Shown one piece after another: positions 53,970 to 63,034 of a stretch of 64,000 nucleotides of DNA (position 1 is its first letter; each line of letters begins with the position of its first letter). Under the pieces are notes generated by a model that did not search any database, was not told the origin of the DNA, and saw only the letters and a list, made by a program, of their open reading frames with translations. Both the position numbers and the translations under genes were made by a program. The stretch covers positions 806,001-870,000 of the forward strand of contig NZ_BMVO01000001.1 in NCBI RefSeq assembly GCF_014650755.1, written 5' to 3'. The DNA comes from Streptomyces chryseus (GTDB lineage Bacteria; Actinomycetota; Actinomycetes; Streptomycetales; Streptomycetaceae).

Positions 53970-54042
53970 TGGAGCTAAGGAGAATTGAACTCCTGACCTC
54001 CTGCATGCCATGCAGGCGCTCTACCAACTGAGCTATAGCCCC
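53970..54042 (-). tRNA. tRNA-Ala (anticodon GGC), second identical copy
   Basis: Identical over all 73 bases to the tRNA at 51647-51719, with anticodon GGC at 54007-54009. The flanks differ, including the terminator stem, so only the gene is duplicated or kept identical by conversion. Confidence 0.97.
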
Positions 54043-54112
54043 GCTGTTCTGTGCGCTGTGCGCTGCGAACAAGAAGAACTTTAGCCTGCGACCTGCCAGA
54101 AAGTGAAATCCG

Positions 54113-54781
54113 CTAGTCGTCGTCCCCGAGCACCGGTTCCGGAAGCGTCCCGGCGTTGTGCTCCAGGAGCCGCCAGCCGCGCGCGCCTTCACCCAGCACC
54201 GACCAGCAGCAGTTGGAAAGTCCGCCGAGACCCTCCCAGTGGTACGACTCCAGACCCAGGAGCCGGCCGATGGTGGTGCGGATGGTGCCGCCGTGGCTGA
54301 CGACGACCAGCGTGCCGTTGTCGGCCAGTTTGTCGGCGTGCTCCAGCACGACCGGAGCCGCCCGGTCGGCGACCTCGGTCTCCAGCTCGCCACCACCGCG
54401 CCGCACCGGCTCGCCGCGCTTCCACGCCGCGTACTGCTCGCCGAACTGCCCGATGATCTCGTCGTGCGTCAGGCCCTGCCAGGCACCCGCGTACGTCTCG
54501 CGCAGTGCGGCGTCGTGCGTCACGTCGAGGCCGGTCAGGGCGGCCAGCTCACCGGCCGTGGCCGCCGCCCGCTTGAGGTCGGACGAGATCATCACATCCG
54601 GCTTCAGGGAGGCGAGCAACCTGGCGGCCCGGCGCGCCTGGGCGACGCCGGTCCCGGTCAGCTCGATGTCGGTGCTGCCCTGGAAGCGGCGCTCCAGGTT
54701 CCACGCGGTCTGGCCGTGCCGCCACAGGACGATGCGGCGGCCCCGGCTCTTCTTGCCCGTACCGGCGGCGCTGCTGTTCAG
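54113..54781 (-). CDS. Histidine phosphatase family protein with CTG start
   Basis: Phosphoglycerate-mutase-like phosphatase of 222 aa. The catalytic motif is IVLWRHGQTAWN (Arg21, His22), with EGAWQ-type YAGAWQGLTHDE and the second His in VVVSHGGTIR. The frame has no ATG, GTG or TTG upstream of the catalytic motif; the only reasonable start is CTG at 54781, which has GGAG 7 bases upstream and overlaps the rsfS stop (CTGA). The first TTG, at 54619, would remove the active site. It is coupled to rsfS. The substrate is unknown. Confidence 0.85.
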   Translation of the reverse strand: MNSSAAGTGKKSRGRRIVLWRHGQTAWNLERRFQGSTDIELTGTGVAQARRAARLLASLKPDVMISSDLKRAAATAGELAALTGLDVTHDAALRETYAGAWQGLTHDEIIGQFGEQYAAWKRGEPVRRGGGELETEVADRAAPVVLEHADKLADNGTLVVVSHGGTIRTTIGRLLGLESYHWEGLGGLSNCCWSVLGEGARGWRLLEHNAGTLPEPVLGDDD

Positions 54782-55215
54782 CTCAGGTCTCCGTCCACTT
54801 CACCGGCCGCACGCAGCTTGGCGTGCTCCTCGGCCAGGCCCCGGGTCTTCACGGCGTCCTCGGGCAGCGCGATCTCGGGGCAGTCCTTCCACAGGCGCTC
54901 CAGCGCGTAGAAGACGCGCTCCTCGCTGTGCTGGACGTGGACGACGATGTCGACGTAGTCGAGAAGCACCCAGCGGGCCTCGCGGTCGCCCTCGCGGCGC
55001 ACGGGCTTGGCGCCGAGGTCCTTGTTCAGCCGCTCCTCGATCTCGTCGACGATCGACTTGACCTGGCGGTCGTTGGGCGCCGAGGCGACCAGGAAAGCGT
55101 CGGTGATGGACAGCACATCGCTGACGTCGTAGGCGATGATGTCGTGCGCGAGCCGGTCGGCGGCCGCCTGAGCGGCGGCGTTGATGAGCTCGATGGAACG
55201 GTCAGTGGCGGTCAC
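54778..55215 (-). CDS. rsfS: Ribosome silencing factor RsfS
   Basis: Binds ribosomal protein L14 and blocks subunit joining in starvation. The 145-aa protein shows the family opening TATDRSIELINAAAQ, the DVSDVLSITDAFLVASAPNDRQV core and the WVLLDYVDIVVHVQ motif. GTG at 55215 is the family start. It follows the LytR_C gene and overlaps the phosphatase gene. Confidence 0.95.
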   Translation of the reverse strand: MTATDRSIELINAAAQAAADRLAHDIIAYDVSDVLSITDAFLVASAPNDRQVKSIVDEIEERLNKDLGAKPVRREGDREARWVLLDYVDIVVHVQHSEERVFYALERLWKDCPEIALPEDAVKTRGLAEEHAKLRAAGEVDGDLS

Positions 55216-55283
55216 TAGCAGGCTTTCGTCGGCGGTCAGAGATACCCCCAGGGTCTCACGGACCGCCGACAGCCCCGACGGCA

Positions 55284-56933
55284 TTACTTCGCCTTGAAGT
55301 CCTGGCCCAGCACGACCGTCACATCGGCGTTCGCGGCCGCCTTGCCCTTGCGCACCGCGCCCAGCGGCAGGCCCAACGTCTTGGCGACCTCCCGGGCCGT
55401 CTCCTTCTGGACCGCGTCGCCATAGCTGACCTGCGACGACGTGACGACCGAGGTGGCCTTGCCGGAGTCCACGAACGTGTAGCCGCCGTTGACCAGGGCG
55501 ATCCTGGCGGTCTCGTTGGCGTCCGTGTTCCCGTTGGCGTTGCGTACGCCGACCCGCACGGCCGCGCCCTGCTCCGGGCTGCTGGCCGAGCCGCCGAGGA
55601 TGTCCTTGACCACACTCTCGGCGGCGGAATCGCTCAGCGTGCCGTCGGGCTGGACCGGCAGCAGCGCCGTCTTGTAGTCGCCGCCCTTGGCGTGCTCGGC
55701 GAGCTTCGCCAGCGAGGCGCCGAGGTCCTTCTCCGGCAGCGACGGGTCGAGGATCTGCGCCAGTGAGCGGACGGTCGTGGTCGCCGCCTGCGGGTCGTCC
55801 GAGATCTTCTTCAGCACGCCCTGCATGACCCGCCCGAAACGCTGGAGCTGCTCGGTCTCCGCCTCGCCCGGCGCCCGGTAGGTGGCGTAGGCGACGGCCA
55901 TCCGGCCGCTCAGCGTCTGCTGCTCGCCCTGCCGCACCACGGGCGTGGCGCCCTTCTTGGTGTCGGGCACATCGGTGTCGGTGTCGATCTCGATGTTGCC
56001 GACCAGCTCGACGAGGTTCTCCAGGTACGGCGTGTCGAGCCGCCAGGTGCCGCCGATCCTCGTCCCGAGTACGGAGCCGACCGCCTCGCGCGTGCCCGCC
56101 GTGCCGTCGTCGTCGACCGACTTGGCGAGCGTGGTGGTGGTGCCGTCGTCGTTCGCGACGGACAACGAGTTGGGGAGCAGGACGGTGGTGCCCTGTCCCG
56201 TCGTGGCGTTGTTCACGAGCAGCGCGGTCGAGGTGGCGCCCTTGGTGGTGTGCAGGTGCACGGCGATCACGTCGCGCTTCTGCGGACCCGACGCGGCGGG
56301 CGGAGCGTCCTTCTTGCCGGAGAGGCCGGGCAGCAGGCCCGCGTACCAGAGGTAGCCGACACCGCCGGCGACGACGAGCGCGACGGCGACGACCAGGGCG
56401 ACGACGCGGTTGCGGCCGCGGCGCCTGGCCTCCTCGCGGCGCTCGGTGCGGCTCTCGGTGAACTTCAGCCAGTCGATGACGTCTTCGGAGTTCTCGTCCG
56501 GCTCTTCGACGAAGGAGAACTGCTCGGTCGCGTACTCGTTCTCGGGACGGCGCTGCTCGGGAACGGCGACGGCCTCACGGACCGGCTCCGGCTCGGGCGC
56601 GGGGGCGGGGGCGGGGGCCGGAGGAGGGGCCTGGGCGGGCGCGGCCTGCTGCGGGATCCACTGCTGTTGCTGGGCGGTGTCGACGTACCCGTACTGCTGC
56701 TGCTGGTGTTCCGGCTGCTGCCCGTAGGGGTCGTACGACGGCTGCTGGGCGTACGGGTCGTAGCCGTACCCCTGCTGCTGGTGCGGGTCGTACTGCTGCT
56801 GGTCCTGCTGCCGCGTCTGCTGCTGGGCCTGCTGGTACACCGGCTGCCCGTACGCGTCGTAGCCGATGATCTCCGGCTGCTGGGCGTACGGATCCTGCGC
56901 GTACGGGTCGTACGGGTAGTTTCGGTCGTTCAC
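55284..56933 (-). CDS. LCP/LytR_C-type membrane protein with Gln/Tyr-rich N-terminus
   Basis: A 549-aa single-pass protein. Residues 1-115 are a low-complexity tract with YDPYAQ/QQP repeats; a charged cytoplasmic part follows, then one membrane helix (VVALVVAVALVVAGGVGYLWY, about 218-238). The outside part looks like a diverged LytR-CpsA-Psr domain (about 255-425) and ends in a LytR_C domain (about 455-549). LCP enzymes attach polymers to peptidoglycan, but the usual Arg/Asp catalytic set is not obvious here, so a structural role is possible. GTG at 56933 follows AGAGGGG. Confidence 0.85.
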   Translation of the reverse strand: MNDRNYPYDPYAQDPYAQQPEIIGYDAYGQPVYQQAQQQTRQQDQQQYDPHQQQGYGYDPYAQQPSYDPYGQQPEHQQQQYGYVDTAQQQQWIPQQAAPAQAPPPAPAPAPAPEPEPVREAVAVPEQRRPENEYATEQFSFVEEPDENSEDVIDWLKFTESRTERREEARRRGRNRVVALVVAVALVVAGGVGYLWYAGLLPGLSGKKDAPPAASGPQKRDVIAVHLHTTKGATSTALLVNNATTGQGTTVLLPNSLSVANDDGTTTTLAKSVDDDGTAGTREAVGSVLGTRIGGTWRLDTPYLENLVELVGNIEIDTDTDVPDTKKGATPVVRQGEQQTLSGRMAVAYATYRAPGEAETEQLQRFGRVMQGVLKKISDDPQAATTTVRSLAQILDPSLPEKDLGASLAKLAEHAKGGDYKTALLPVQPDGTLSDSAAESVVKDILGGSASSPEQGAAVRVGVRNANGNTDANETARIALVNGGYTFVDSGKATSVVTSSQVSYGDAVQKETAREVAKTLGLPLGAVRKGKAAANADVTVVLGQDFKAK

Positions 56934-56985
56934 CGGTGCCCCTCTCCCTGCTTGTCTGTGCTCCCCGTACGGCCGGGCCGACCGC

Positions 56986-57600
56986 TCATTCGCGGTACAG
57001 CGCGCGCTTGTCGATGTAGCGGACGACACCGTCCGGGACGAGGTACCAGACAGGCTCGCCCACCGCGACCCGCGCCCGGCAGTCGGTCGACGAGATCGCC
57101 AGGGCCGGCACCTCCACCAGCGACACACCGCCCTTGGGCAGCCCGTCGTCCGTCAGGTCGTGGCCGGGCCTGGTCACACCGATGAAGTGGGCGAGCGAGA
57201 ACAGCTCCTCCGCGTCCCGCCAGGTGAGGATCTGGGCGAGCGCGTCGGCACCGGTGATGAAGAAGAGGTCCGCGTCGCTGTTCAGATCGCGCAGATCACG
57301 CAGTGTGTCGATGGTGTACGTCGGACCGCCGCGGTCGATGTCGATCCGGCTCACCGAGAACTGCGGGTTGGACGCCGTCGCGATGACCGTCATCAGGTAG
57401 CGGTCCTCCGCGAGGGAGACGTGCTTGTGGCTCTTCTGCCACGGCTGCCCGGTCGGTACGAACACCACCTCGTCGAGGTGGAACTGGGCGGCCACCTCAC
57501 TGGCGGCCACCAGGTGTCCGTGATGGATCGGATCGAACGTCCCGCCCATCACGCCGAGTCGGCGTTTGCCGGGACCGCTCGGCCTCTGCTGCTCTCCCAT
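56986..57600 (-). CDS. nadD: Nicotinate-nucleotide adenylyltransferase
   Basis: Joins ATP and nicotinate mononucleotide in NAD synthesis. The 204-aa product has [12 protein letters not shown] (19-30) with the HxGH nucleotide site and the C-terminal ISSTDCR motif. ATG at 57600 is the likely start. It heads the nadD-LytR_C-rsfS-phosphatase unit. Confidence 0.95.
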   Translation of the reverse strand: MGEQQRPSGPGKRRLGVMGGTFDPIHHGHLVAASEVAAQFHLDEVVFVPTGQPWQKSHKHVSLAEDRYLMTVIATASNPQFSVSRIDIDRGGPTYTIDTLRDLRDLNSDADLFFITGADALAQILTWRDAEELFSLAHFIGVTRPGHDLTDDGLPKGGVSLVEVPALAISSTDCRARVAVGEPVWYLVPDGVVRYIDKRALYRE

Positions 57601-57638
57601 GCGTGCAGAGCCTACTGGCCCCGTCTCGCGGCCCCGTC

Positions 57639-57806
57639 TCAGCGGTCGCGGTTGAAGCGCGTGGTGATCCACAGCAGCAGCAGGAGCGCGAGCAGGGCGC
57701 CACCGCCGGTGAGGTAGGGGTTGAGGGATTCGTGGTTCCCGCCGTGCTCGCCGCCCTCACCGGAGGCGAGGGTCACGAGGGAGGCAGCGGTGCTGTGGAG
57801 GCTCAT
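57639..57806 (-). CDS. 55-aa small membrane protein (Streptomyces type)
   Basis: A short protein with a hydrophilic Gly/His/Glu-rich N-terminal part ([15 protein letters not shown]) and one membrane helix ([18 protein letters not shown]) ending in positive residues. It is of a type widely present in Streptomyces next to nadD. ATG at 57806; the stop is 38 bases from the nadD start. Function unknown. Confidence 0.75.
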   Translation of the reverse strand: MSLHSTAASLVTLASGEGGEHGGNHESLNPYLTGGGALLALLLLLWITTRFNRDR

Positions 57807-57998
57807 CTTCGGCAGGACCTATCGGGAGTCGGAGCGGAGACTTCGCGGACATCGTATGCGGGCGGTGCGGGCACGCTCACGCCGACTCAGTCGTTCACGC
57901 GATGTCCGGCCCGACGGACCGGCCGAGCGTGCCGTGCGGGAGCACTTACGCTGAGGCGGTCCGGGGGACGGGAAACACTCGTAGACAGGGGGCCACCC

Positions 57999-59048
57999 AT
58001 GACCGACGGCAATCACGAGAACGTACCGGGCCGCAACCGCCGGCGCTTCCCGGACATCTCTTCCCGGGCGTACGAACATCCGGCGGACCGCTCGGCCCTG
58101 GTGGCCCTGCGCAAGCTCACCGGCTTCGACACCGTGTTCAAGGCGATGAGCGGGCTGCTTCCCGAGCGCAGCCTGCGGCTGCTCTTCCTCTCCGACTCGG
58201 TGCGGGTGAGCGAGGCCCAGTTCGCCCATCTGCACACGATGCTGCTGGACGCCTGCTCCATCCTGGACCTGAAGAAGGTCCCGCCGATGTACGTCGCGCA
58301 GGACCCGAAGCCCAACGCCATGTGCATCGGCCTGGACGAGCCGATCATCGTGGTCACCACCGGCCTGGTGGAGCTGCTCGACGAGGAGGAGATGCGGGCC
58401 GTCGTCGGCCACGAGGTGGGCCACGCCCTGTCCGGCCACTCCGTGTACCGGACGATCCTCCTCTTCCTCACGAACCTGGCGCTGAAGGTCGCGTGGATCC
58501 CCCTCGGCAACATCGCGATCATGGGGATCGTGACGGCGCTGCGCGAGTGGTTCCGCAAGTCGGAGCTCTCGGCGGACCGCGCGGGCCTGCTGGTCGGCCA
58601 GGACCTCCAGGCGTCGATGCGCGGCCTGATGAAGATCGCCGGCGGCAACCACCTGCACGAGATGAACGTGGACGCGTTCCTGGCGCAGGCCGAGGAGTAC
58701 GAGGCCGGGGGCGACCTGCGCGACTCCGTGCTGAAGATCCTCAACGTGCTGCCGCGCTCGCACCCCTTCACCACGGTCCGCGCCGCCGAGCTGAAGAAGT
58801 GGGCGGAGAGCCGCGACCACCAGCGGATCATGGACGGCCACTACCCGAAGCGCGACCAGGACGGCGACACCTCCGTCACGGACTCCTTCCGCGAGTCCGC
58901 GTCCCACTACGCCGACACGGTCCGCACGAGCAAGGACCCGCTGATGAAGCTGGTCGGCGACATCGCGGGCGGCGCGGGCGACCTCGGTGGGAAGCTGCGG
59001 GACAAGTTCACCGGCGGCGGCAGCGGCAACGGCACCGCCAAGGGCTAG
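57999..59048 (+). CDS. M48-family metallopeptidase
   Basis: A 349-aa zinc peptidase. The motif VVGHEVGHALSGH gives His138, Glu139 and His142, with the third ligand in the SELSADRAG segment. One or two hydrophobic stretches (ILLFLTNLALKVAWIPLGNIA) suggest membrane association, like HtpX. Its stop codon shares the CTAG with the stop of the convergent gene. ATG at 57999 is the start. Confidence 0.92.
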   Translation: MTDGNHENVPGRNRRRFPDISSRAYEHPADRSALVALRKLTGFDTVFKAMSGLLPERSLRLLFLSDSVRVSEAQFAHLHTMLLDACSILDLKKVPPMYVAQDPKPNAMCIGLDEPIIVVTTGLVELLDEEEMRAVVGHEVGHALSGHSVYRTILLFLTNLALKVAWIPLGNIAIMGIVTALREWFRKSELSADRAGLLVGQDLQASMRGLMKIAGGNHLHEMNVDAFLAQAEEYEAGGDLRDSVLKILNVLPRSHPFTTVRAAELKKWAESRDHQRIMDGHYPKRDQDGDTSVTDSFRESASHYADTVRTSKDPLMKLVGDIAGGAGDLGGKLRDKFTGGGSGNGTAKG

Positions 59049-60172
59049 CCGCCGCCCCGCGGGCTGGGCATCGCGCTCGGGGCGAACACGCCGCAGAGGG
59101 CCGGCGTGGCCGGACCCGTCGCGTACGGGTCGGTCCCGGCCGGTCCCTCGGCCGGGGCGCGCTGTCCGGCCGGCACGGGCCGCAGATGGCCCGCCGCGTC
59201 CGCCGAGCACGCCTGGGGTCCGACCTGGGCGTACGAGACGACCAGCTCGGCCCGGTGCGTCCGCAGGTCGTCGCGGTCGAAGCGCAGACGCAGCTCACGG
59301 CGGACGGTGAACAGCGAAGCGCCGTCCGCCCGGGGATCCCCGGCCGCGCCCGCCGCCGGGCGCAGCGCGTACACGAAGGTGTGGTCGGAGGTCACTTCGA
59401 GGCGGGCGGACTCGCTCTCCTCGACGCGCAGGACGCCCTGTACGCGTACCGGCTCGTCGGCGGGCGTCACCTGCGCCGGGTCGAAGCGGACGAGCCATCC
59501 CGTGGCGGCGTGCCTGCCGTCGTCGGCCGGGGCGTCGAAGCTGCGGTCGAACTGGGTCAGCTGGTCCGGGTCGAGCAGCGCCCGCACCGGGCGCACGGTG
59601 CTGCCCTTCAGCACGTCCGGGTCGAGGGACGACGCGGTGAGGTAGTGCTTGGCGATGGTCAGCGCGGACATCACCTGCCCCTCCGAGAAGTGGGCGGTGC
59701 GCCGCGCGGACGGCAGGGTGATGCCCTCGGCGCCCGTGCGGTACTGCGCGGCCGGACTGCGCTCGAAGAGCTCGGCGGGCTCACCGCCCGGCACCGCTCC
59801 CTCCGGGGCCAGCGGTATCACCGCGGTCCGCATGAGCCCTGCGCGGGTGGCCGGCGGCGGCTGGTAGGGGTGGCGTACGCCCAGGTACACCGCGGCGCCG
59901 AAGGCGACGGCGACCAGCAGGACGAGCACCAGCGCCTGCTTGACCCCCGCGCCGCCACGGCCGCTCCCGCGACCGTCGCGGTCCCGGCCCGTCCACCCGG
60001 GCCGGTCGCGGACGGCCTTCTCGTGGTCGCTCATGCGCTCCTGGGCGGAGTACTCCTGGAGGCGGGCAGCCCGTACGAACGATTCGTCGAAGACGACGGA
60101 CCGGTACTCGTCGTCGCTGCCACCCGGGAGGCCCTCGGGTACCCCCTCAGGTGGCTCTCCGCGCCCTGCCAT
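59045..60172 (-). CDS. Type II membrane protein with SVVFDESFVRAA motif, hypothetical
   Basis: A 375-aa protein. The N-terminal 40 residues have the motif SVVFDESFVRAARLQE, followed by a basic linker and a single membrane helix (ALVLVLLVAVAFGAAVYLG, about 80-98). The remaining 270 residues are outside and look like a folded beta-rich domain with two late Cys. ATG at 60172 has GAAGG close upstream. The next gene upstream carries the same motif. No function can be given. Confidence 0.82.
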   Translation of the reverse strand: MAGRGEPPEGVPEGLPGGSDDEYRSVVFDESFVRAARLQEYSAQERMSDHEKAVRDRPGWTGRDRDGRGSGRGGAGVKQALVLVLLVAVAFGAAVYLGVRHPYQPPPATRAGLMRTAVIPLAPEGAVPGGEPAELFERSPAAQYRTGAEGITLPSARRTAHFSEGQVMSALTIAKHYLTASSLDPDVLKGSTVRPVRALLDPDQLTQFDRSFDAPADDGRHAATGWLVRFDPAQVTPADEPVRVQGVLRVEESESARLEVTSDHTFVYALRPAAGAAGDPRADGASLFTVRRELRLRFDRDDLRTHRAELVVSYAQVGPQACSADAAGHLRPVPAGQRAPAEGPAGTDPYATGPATPALCGVFAPSAMPSPRGGG

Positions 60173-60296
60173 ACCTTCAGAGTAGGTCGGCGGGAGGGAA
60201 GGTAAACGCCCTACCGGGGCACAGTTGGCGACCACCGCAGCCACACAGCGTGATCGCACCAGGTCGAGTGGTTCGGGCCCGGGCGGACGGGTGCGG

Positions 60297-60914
60297 TCAG
60301 GGCGTGCTGCGCGGAACGGCGGGCGCGGCGGGCGGCGAGTACTCCGCCGAGGTGGAGGGACCGCCCGGCCCGCCGGGGCCTCCCGGGCGGGAGTTGTCAC
60401 TCGTCGCGGGCGGCGGCACCTGGTCCTCACGCCCGCCGGACGCCCCCCGGTAGACGGCGGTGAAGGCGAGCGCCACCATCCCGACGCCCATCAGCAGGGC
60501 CAGTATCCAGGCCACCGGCCGGTGCCAGCGCGTGTGCCCCCGGTAGGGGCGCAGGGCACCGCCGTGACGCCCGTACGGGCCCGCGCCGTCCTCGTACGCC
60601 TCGTCGCCGTGCAGCGGCCCGTACACGCCGTCGTGGCGGCCTTCGCGGGCGCCGTACTCGGAGCCGTACGCGTCGTCGTACGGATCGTCGTCCGCGGGGA
60701 CCTTGCCGGCTCTCGCCCGGGCGGCCGCCTCGGCCTCGGCGCGCGCCTGGGCGGTGGCCAGCAGCCGCTCGACGGCGGTCGGTTCATGGATCTCGGCGGC
60801 CCGTACGAAGTCCTCGTCGAACACCACGGAGGCGAAGTCCTCGTCCGCGCCTCCGCGGTCGTCGTCGGGCTCCCAGCCGTCCTGGAACGGCTTGCCCCCC
60901 ACGTCGTCCGGCAC
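60297..60914 (-). CDS. Membrane protein with SVVFDEDFVRAA motif, hypothetical
   Basis: A 205-aa protein with the motif DEDFASVVFDEDFVRAAEIHE at about 24-44, an Ala/Arg helix, a Tyr/Asp/Gly-rich linker, one membrane helix (VAWILALLMGVGMVALAFTAV), and a short Pro/Gly-rich outside tail. It shares N-terminal motif and topology with the downstream gene, so the two probably work with the same partner. GTG at 60914 is the start. Confidence 0.82.
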   Translation of the reverse strand: MPDDVGGKPFQDGWEPDDDRGGADEDFASVVFDEDFVRAAEIHEPTAVERLLATAQARAEAEAAARARAGKVPADDDPYDDAYGSEYGAREGRHDGVYGPLHGDEAYEDGAGPYGRHGGALRPYRGHTRWHRPVAWILALLMGVGMVALAFTAVYRGASGGREDQVPPPATSDNSRPGGPGGPGGPSTSAEYSPPAAPAVPRSTP

Positions 60915-60989
60915 TCGTTCAGCGTAGACCTGGACGGTCGCTTCGGACAGGGAAACCGCAAACGCCGCGGGGGCGGTCCGGAGTGTTCG

Positions 60990-62294
60990 TCAGCGCGTGT
61001 GGCCGTCGCCCGTCACGATGTACTTCGTCGACGTCAGCTCGGGAAGACCCATGGGGCCGCGGGCGTGCAGCTTCTGCGTGGAGATCCCGATCTCGGCGCC
61101 GAATCCGAACTGACCGCCGTCCGTGAAGCGGGTGGAGGCGTTCACGGCGACCGTGGTCGAGTCCACCAACTGGGTGAACCGGCGCGCGGCGGCCTGCGAG
61201 GTCGTGACGATCGCCTCGGTGTGCCCGGAGGTCCAGCGGCGGATGTGCGTGACGGCCCCGTCCAGCGAGTCGACGACGGCGGCGGCGATGTCGTACGAGA
61301 GGTACTCCGCCTCCCAGTCGTCCTCCGTGGCCGCCACGACGGCCGCCTTGGACCCCTCGGCGTACGGGAGCACCCGCTCGTCGCCGTGGACCGTGACGCC
61401 CGCCTCGGCGAGCGCGTCCAGCGCGCGCGGCAGGAAGACGTCCGCGATGTCCTGGTGGACGAGGAGCGTCTCGGCGGCGTTGCAGACGCTGGGCCGCTGG
61501 GCCTTGGAGTTGACGAGGATGTCGACGGCCATGTCGATGTCGGCCTCGGCGTCCACGTAGACGTGGCAGTTGCCGGTGCCCGTCTCGATGACGGGGACGG
61601 TGGACCCCTCGACGACCGTACGGATCAGGGACGCGCCGCCGCGCGGGATCAGGACGTCGACCAGGCCGCGGGCGCGCATCAGCTCGCGCACGGAGTCGCG
61701 GGACTCCCCCGGCACGAGCTGCACGGCGTCGGCGGGCAGGCCGGCGGCGGCGATCGCGTCGCGCAGCACGCCGACGAGGGCCGTGTTGGAGGCGTACGCC
61801 GACGAGGAGCCGCGCAGCAGCACCGCGTTGCCGGACTTCAGGCAGAGCGCGGCGGCGTCCACGGTCACGTTCGGCCGGGCCTCGTAGATGATCCCGACGA
61901 CGCCGAGCGGCACGCGCACCTGCCGCAGGTCGATGCCGTTGGGCAGGGTGGAGCCGCGTACGACCTCGCCGACCGGGTCGGGCAGGCCCGCCACGTCCCG
62001 GACGTCGGACGCGATGGCGGCGACCCGCTCGGCGGTGAGCGTCAGCCGGTCGATGACCGTCTCGCTCGTGCCGGCGGCCCGGGCCTTGGCGACGTCCTGG
62101 GCGTTGGCCTCGACGATCTCGTCCGTACGGGCCTCCAGCGCGTCGGCGACCGCCAGCAGCGCGGCGTCCTTGGCGGAGCGCGGGAGTGGCGCGATCGCGT
62201 CGGCGGCGGCGCGGGCCCGCCGGGCGGTCAGCGTGACGGGGGACCCGGCGGCCGCGGTGGTGCCGGTGCCGGCGAGAGGAGAGTGCGAGGTCAT
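60990..62294 (-). CDS. proA: Glutamate-5-semialdehyde dehydrogenase
   Basis: Second enzyme of proline synthesis, reducing glutamyl phosphate with NADPH. The 434-aa product has the catalytic Cys in [13 protein letters not shown] and the family segments [21 protein letters not shown] and [13 protein letters not shown] at 62294. proB lies 740 bases upstream on the same strand, with one small gene between. Confidence 0.97.
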   Translation of the reverse strand: MTSHSPLAGTGTTAAAGSPVTLTARRARAAADAIAPLPRSAKDAALLAVADALEARTDEIVEANAQDVAKARAAGTSETVIDRLTLTAERVAAIASDVRDVAGLPDPVGEVVRGSTLPNGIDLRQVRVPLGVVGIIYEARPNVTVDAAALCLKSGNAVLLRGSSSAYASNTALVGVLRDAIAAAGLPADAVQLVPGESRDSVRELMRARGLVDVLIPRGGASLIRTVVEGSTVPVIETGTGNCHVYVDAEADIDMAVDILVNSKAQRPSVCNAAETLLVHQDIADVFLPRALDALAEAGVTVHGDERVLPYAEGSKAAVVAATEDDWEAEYLSYDIAAAVVDSLDGAVTHIRRWTSGHTEAIVTTSQAAARRFTQLVDSTTVAVNASTRFTDGGQFGFGAEIGISTQKLHARGPMGLPELTSTKYIVTGDGHTR

Positions 62295-62415
62295 ACCCGC
62301 AGGGTAATGCGCGCTCCGCGGGGGTTCACCGGGTATCCCGCTCCGCGAGACGCCCGCCGGACGTCCGCGAGACATCTGCGAGACGCCGCGTGCGCCCGAC
62401 GGGGCGTCGCCGCGG

Positions 62416-62901
62416 TCAGTACGGATGCACCCCGACCGGCGCCGCAGGCGGCGGGCCGTACCCCTCGGCCACCCGCTGGTGGTAGGTGTCCCGGTCGATG
62501 ACCTCCAGGCCCACGATCTCCCACGGCGGCAGCTTCGACGTCGACCGGTGCTCGCCCCACAGGCGCAGGGCGACGGCCGCCGCGTCGTGCAGGTCGCGTG
62601 CCTCTTCCCAGTACCGGATCTCCGCGTGGTCGTTGGCGTACCTGCTGGTCAGCAGGAAAGGGTGGTCGTGGGCGAGCTGTTCGAGCCCGCGCCGTACCTC
62701 CTGCAGCGGTGCCTCGGCGCCCGAGACGCTGAGGGTGATGTGCCAGAGCCTCGACACCTCCCGCGTGCCGTGGACGTCCTGGGCGGGTGCGGACCCCTGG
62801 GCCGGCTCCGGGGCGTCGCCGAAGTCCGCCCCGGCCCCGACACTGGTCAGGGCTCGTTCGGCCGTCCCTCGGGGCAGCGCCCCCGGACGCGCTCGTCTCA
62901 C
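62416..62901 (-). CDS. Conserved hypothetical protein between proB and proA
   Basis: A 161-aa soluble protein. A variable N-terminal 50 residues is followed by a conserved domain beginning WHITLSVSG and including [24 protein letters not shown] and [17 protein letters not shown]. It looks like an alpha/beta (ferredoxin-like) fold. GTG at 62901 has AGGAGG 6 bases upstream. Function unknown; its place suggests co-expression with proline genes. Confidence 0.82.
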   Translation of the reverse strand: MRRARPGALPRGTAERALTSVGAGADFGDAPEPAQGSAPAQDVHGTREVSRLWHITLSVSGAEAPLQEVRRGLEQLAHDHPFLLTSRYANDHAEIRYWEEARDLHDAAAVALRLWGEHRSTSKLPPWEIVGLEVIDRDTYHQRVAEGYGPPPAAPVGVHPY

Positions 62902-63034
62902 CGGCGGCCTCCTGTAATGCGTTGCTCTGCTGTACCCCGCGCTGTTTCCCCCGCAACAAAGTTGACCAGTCCTGGGCCTGGCGCGGGGCGGTTTTCCGGA
63001 AGGTCTCTGCCGCGAGGCGGGTCTTTCAGCCGTT

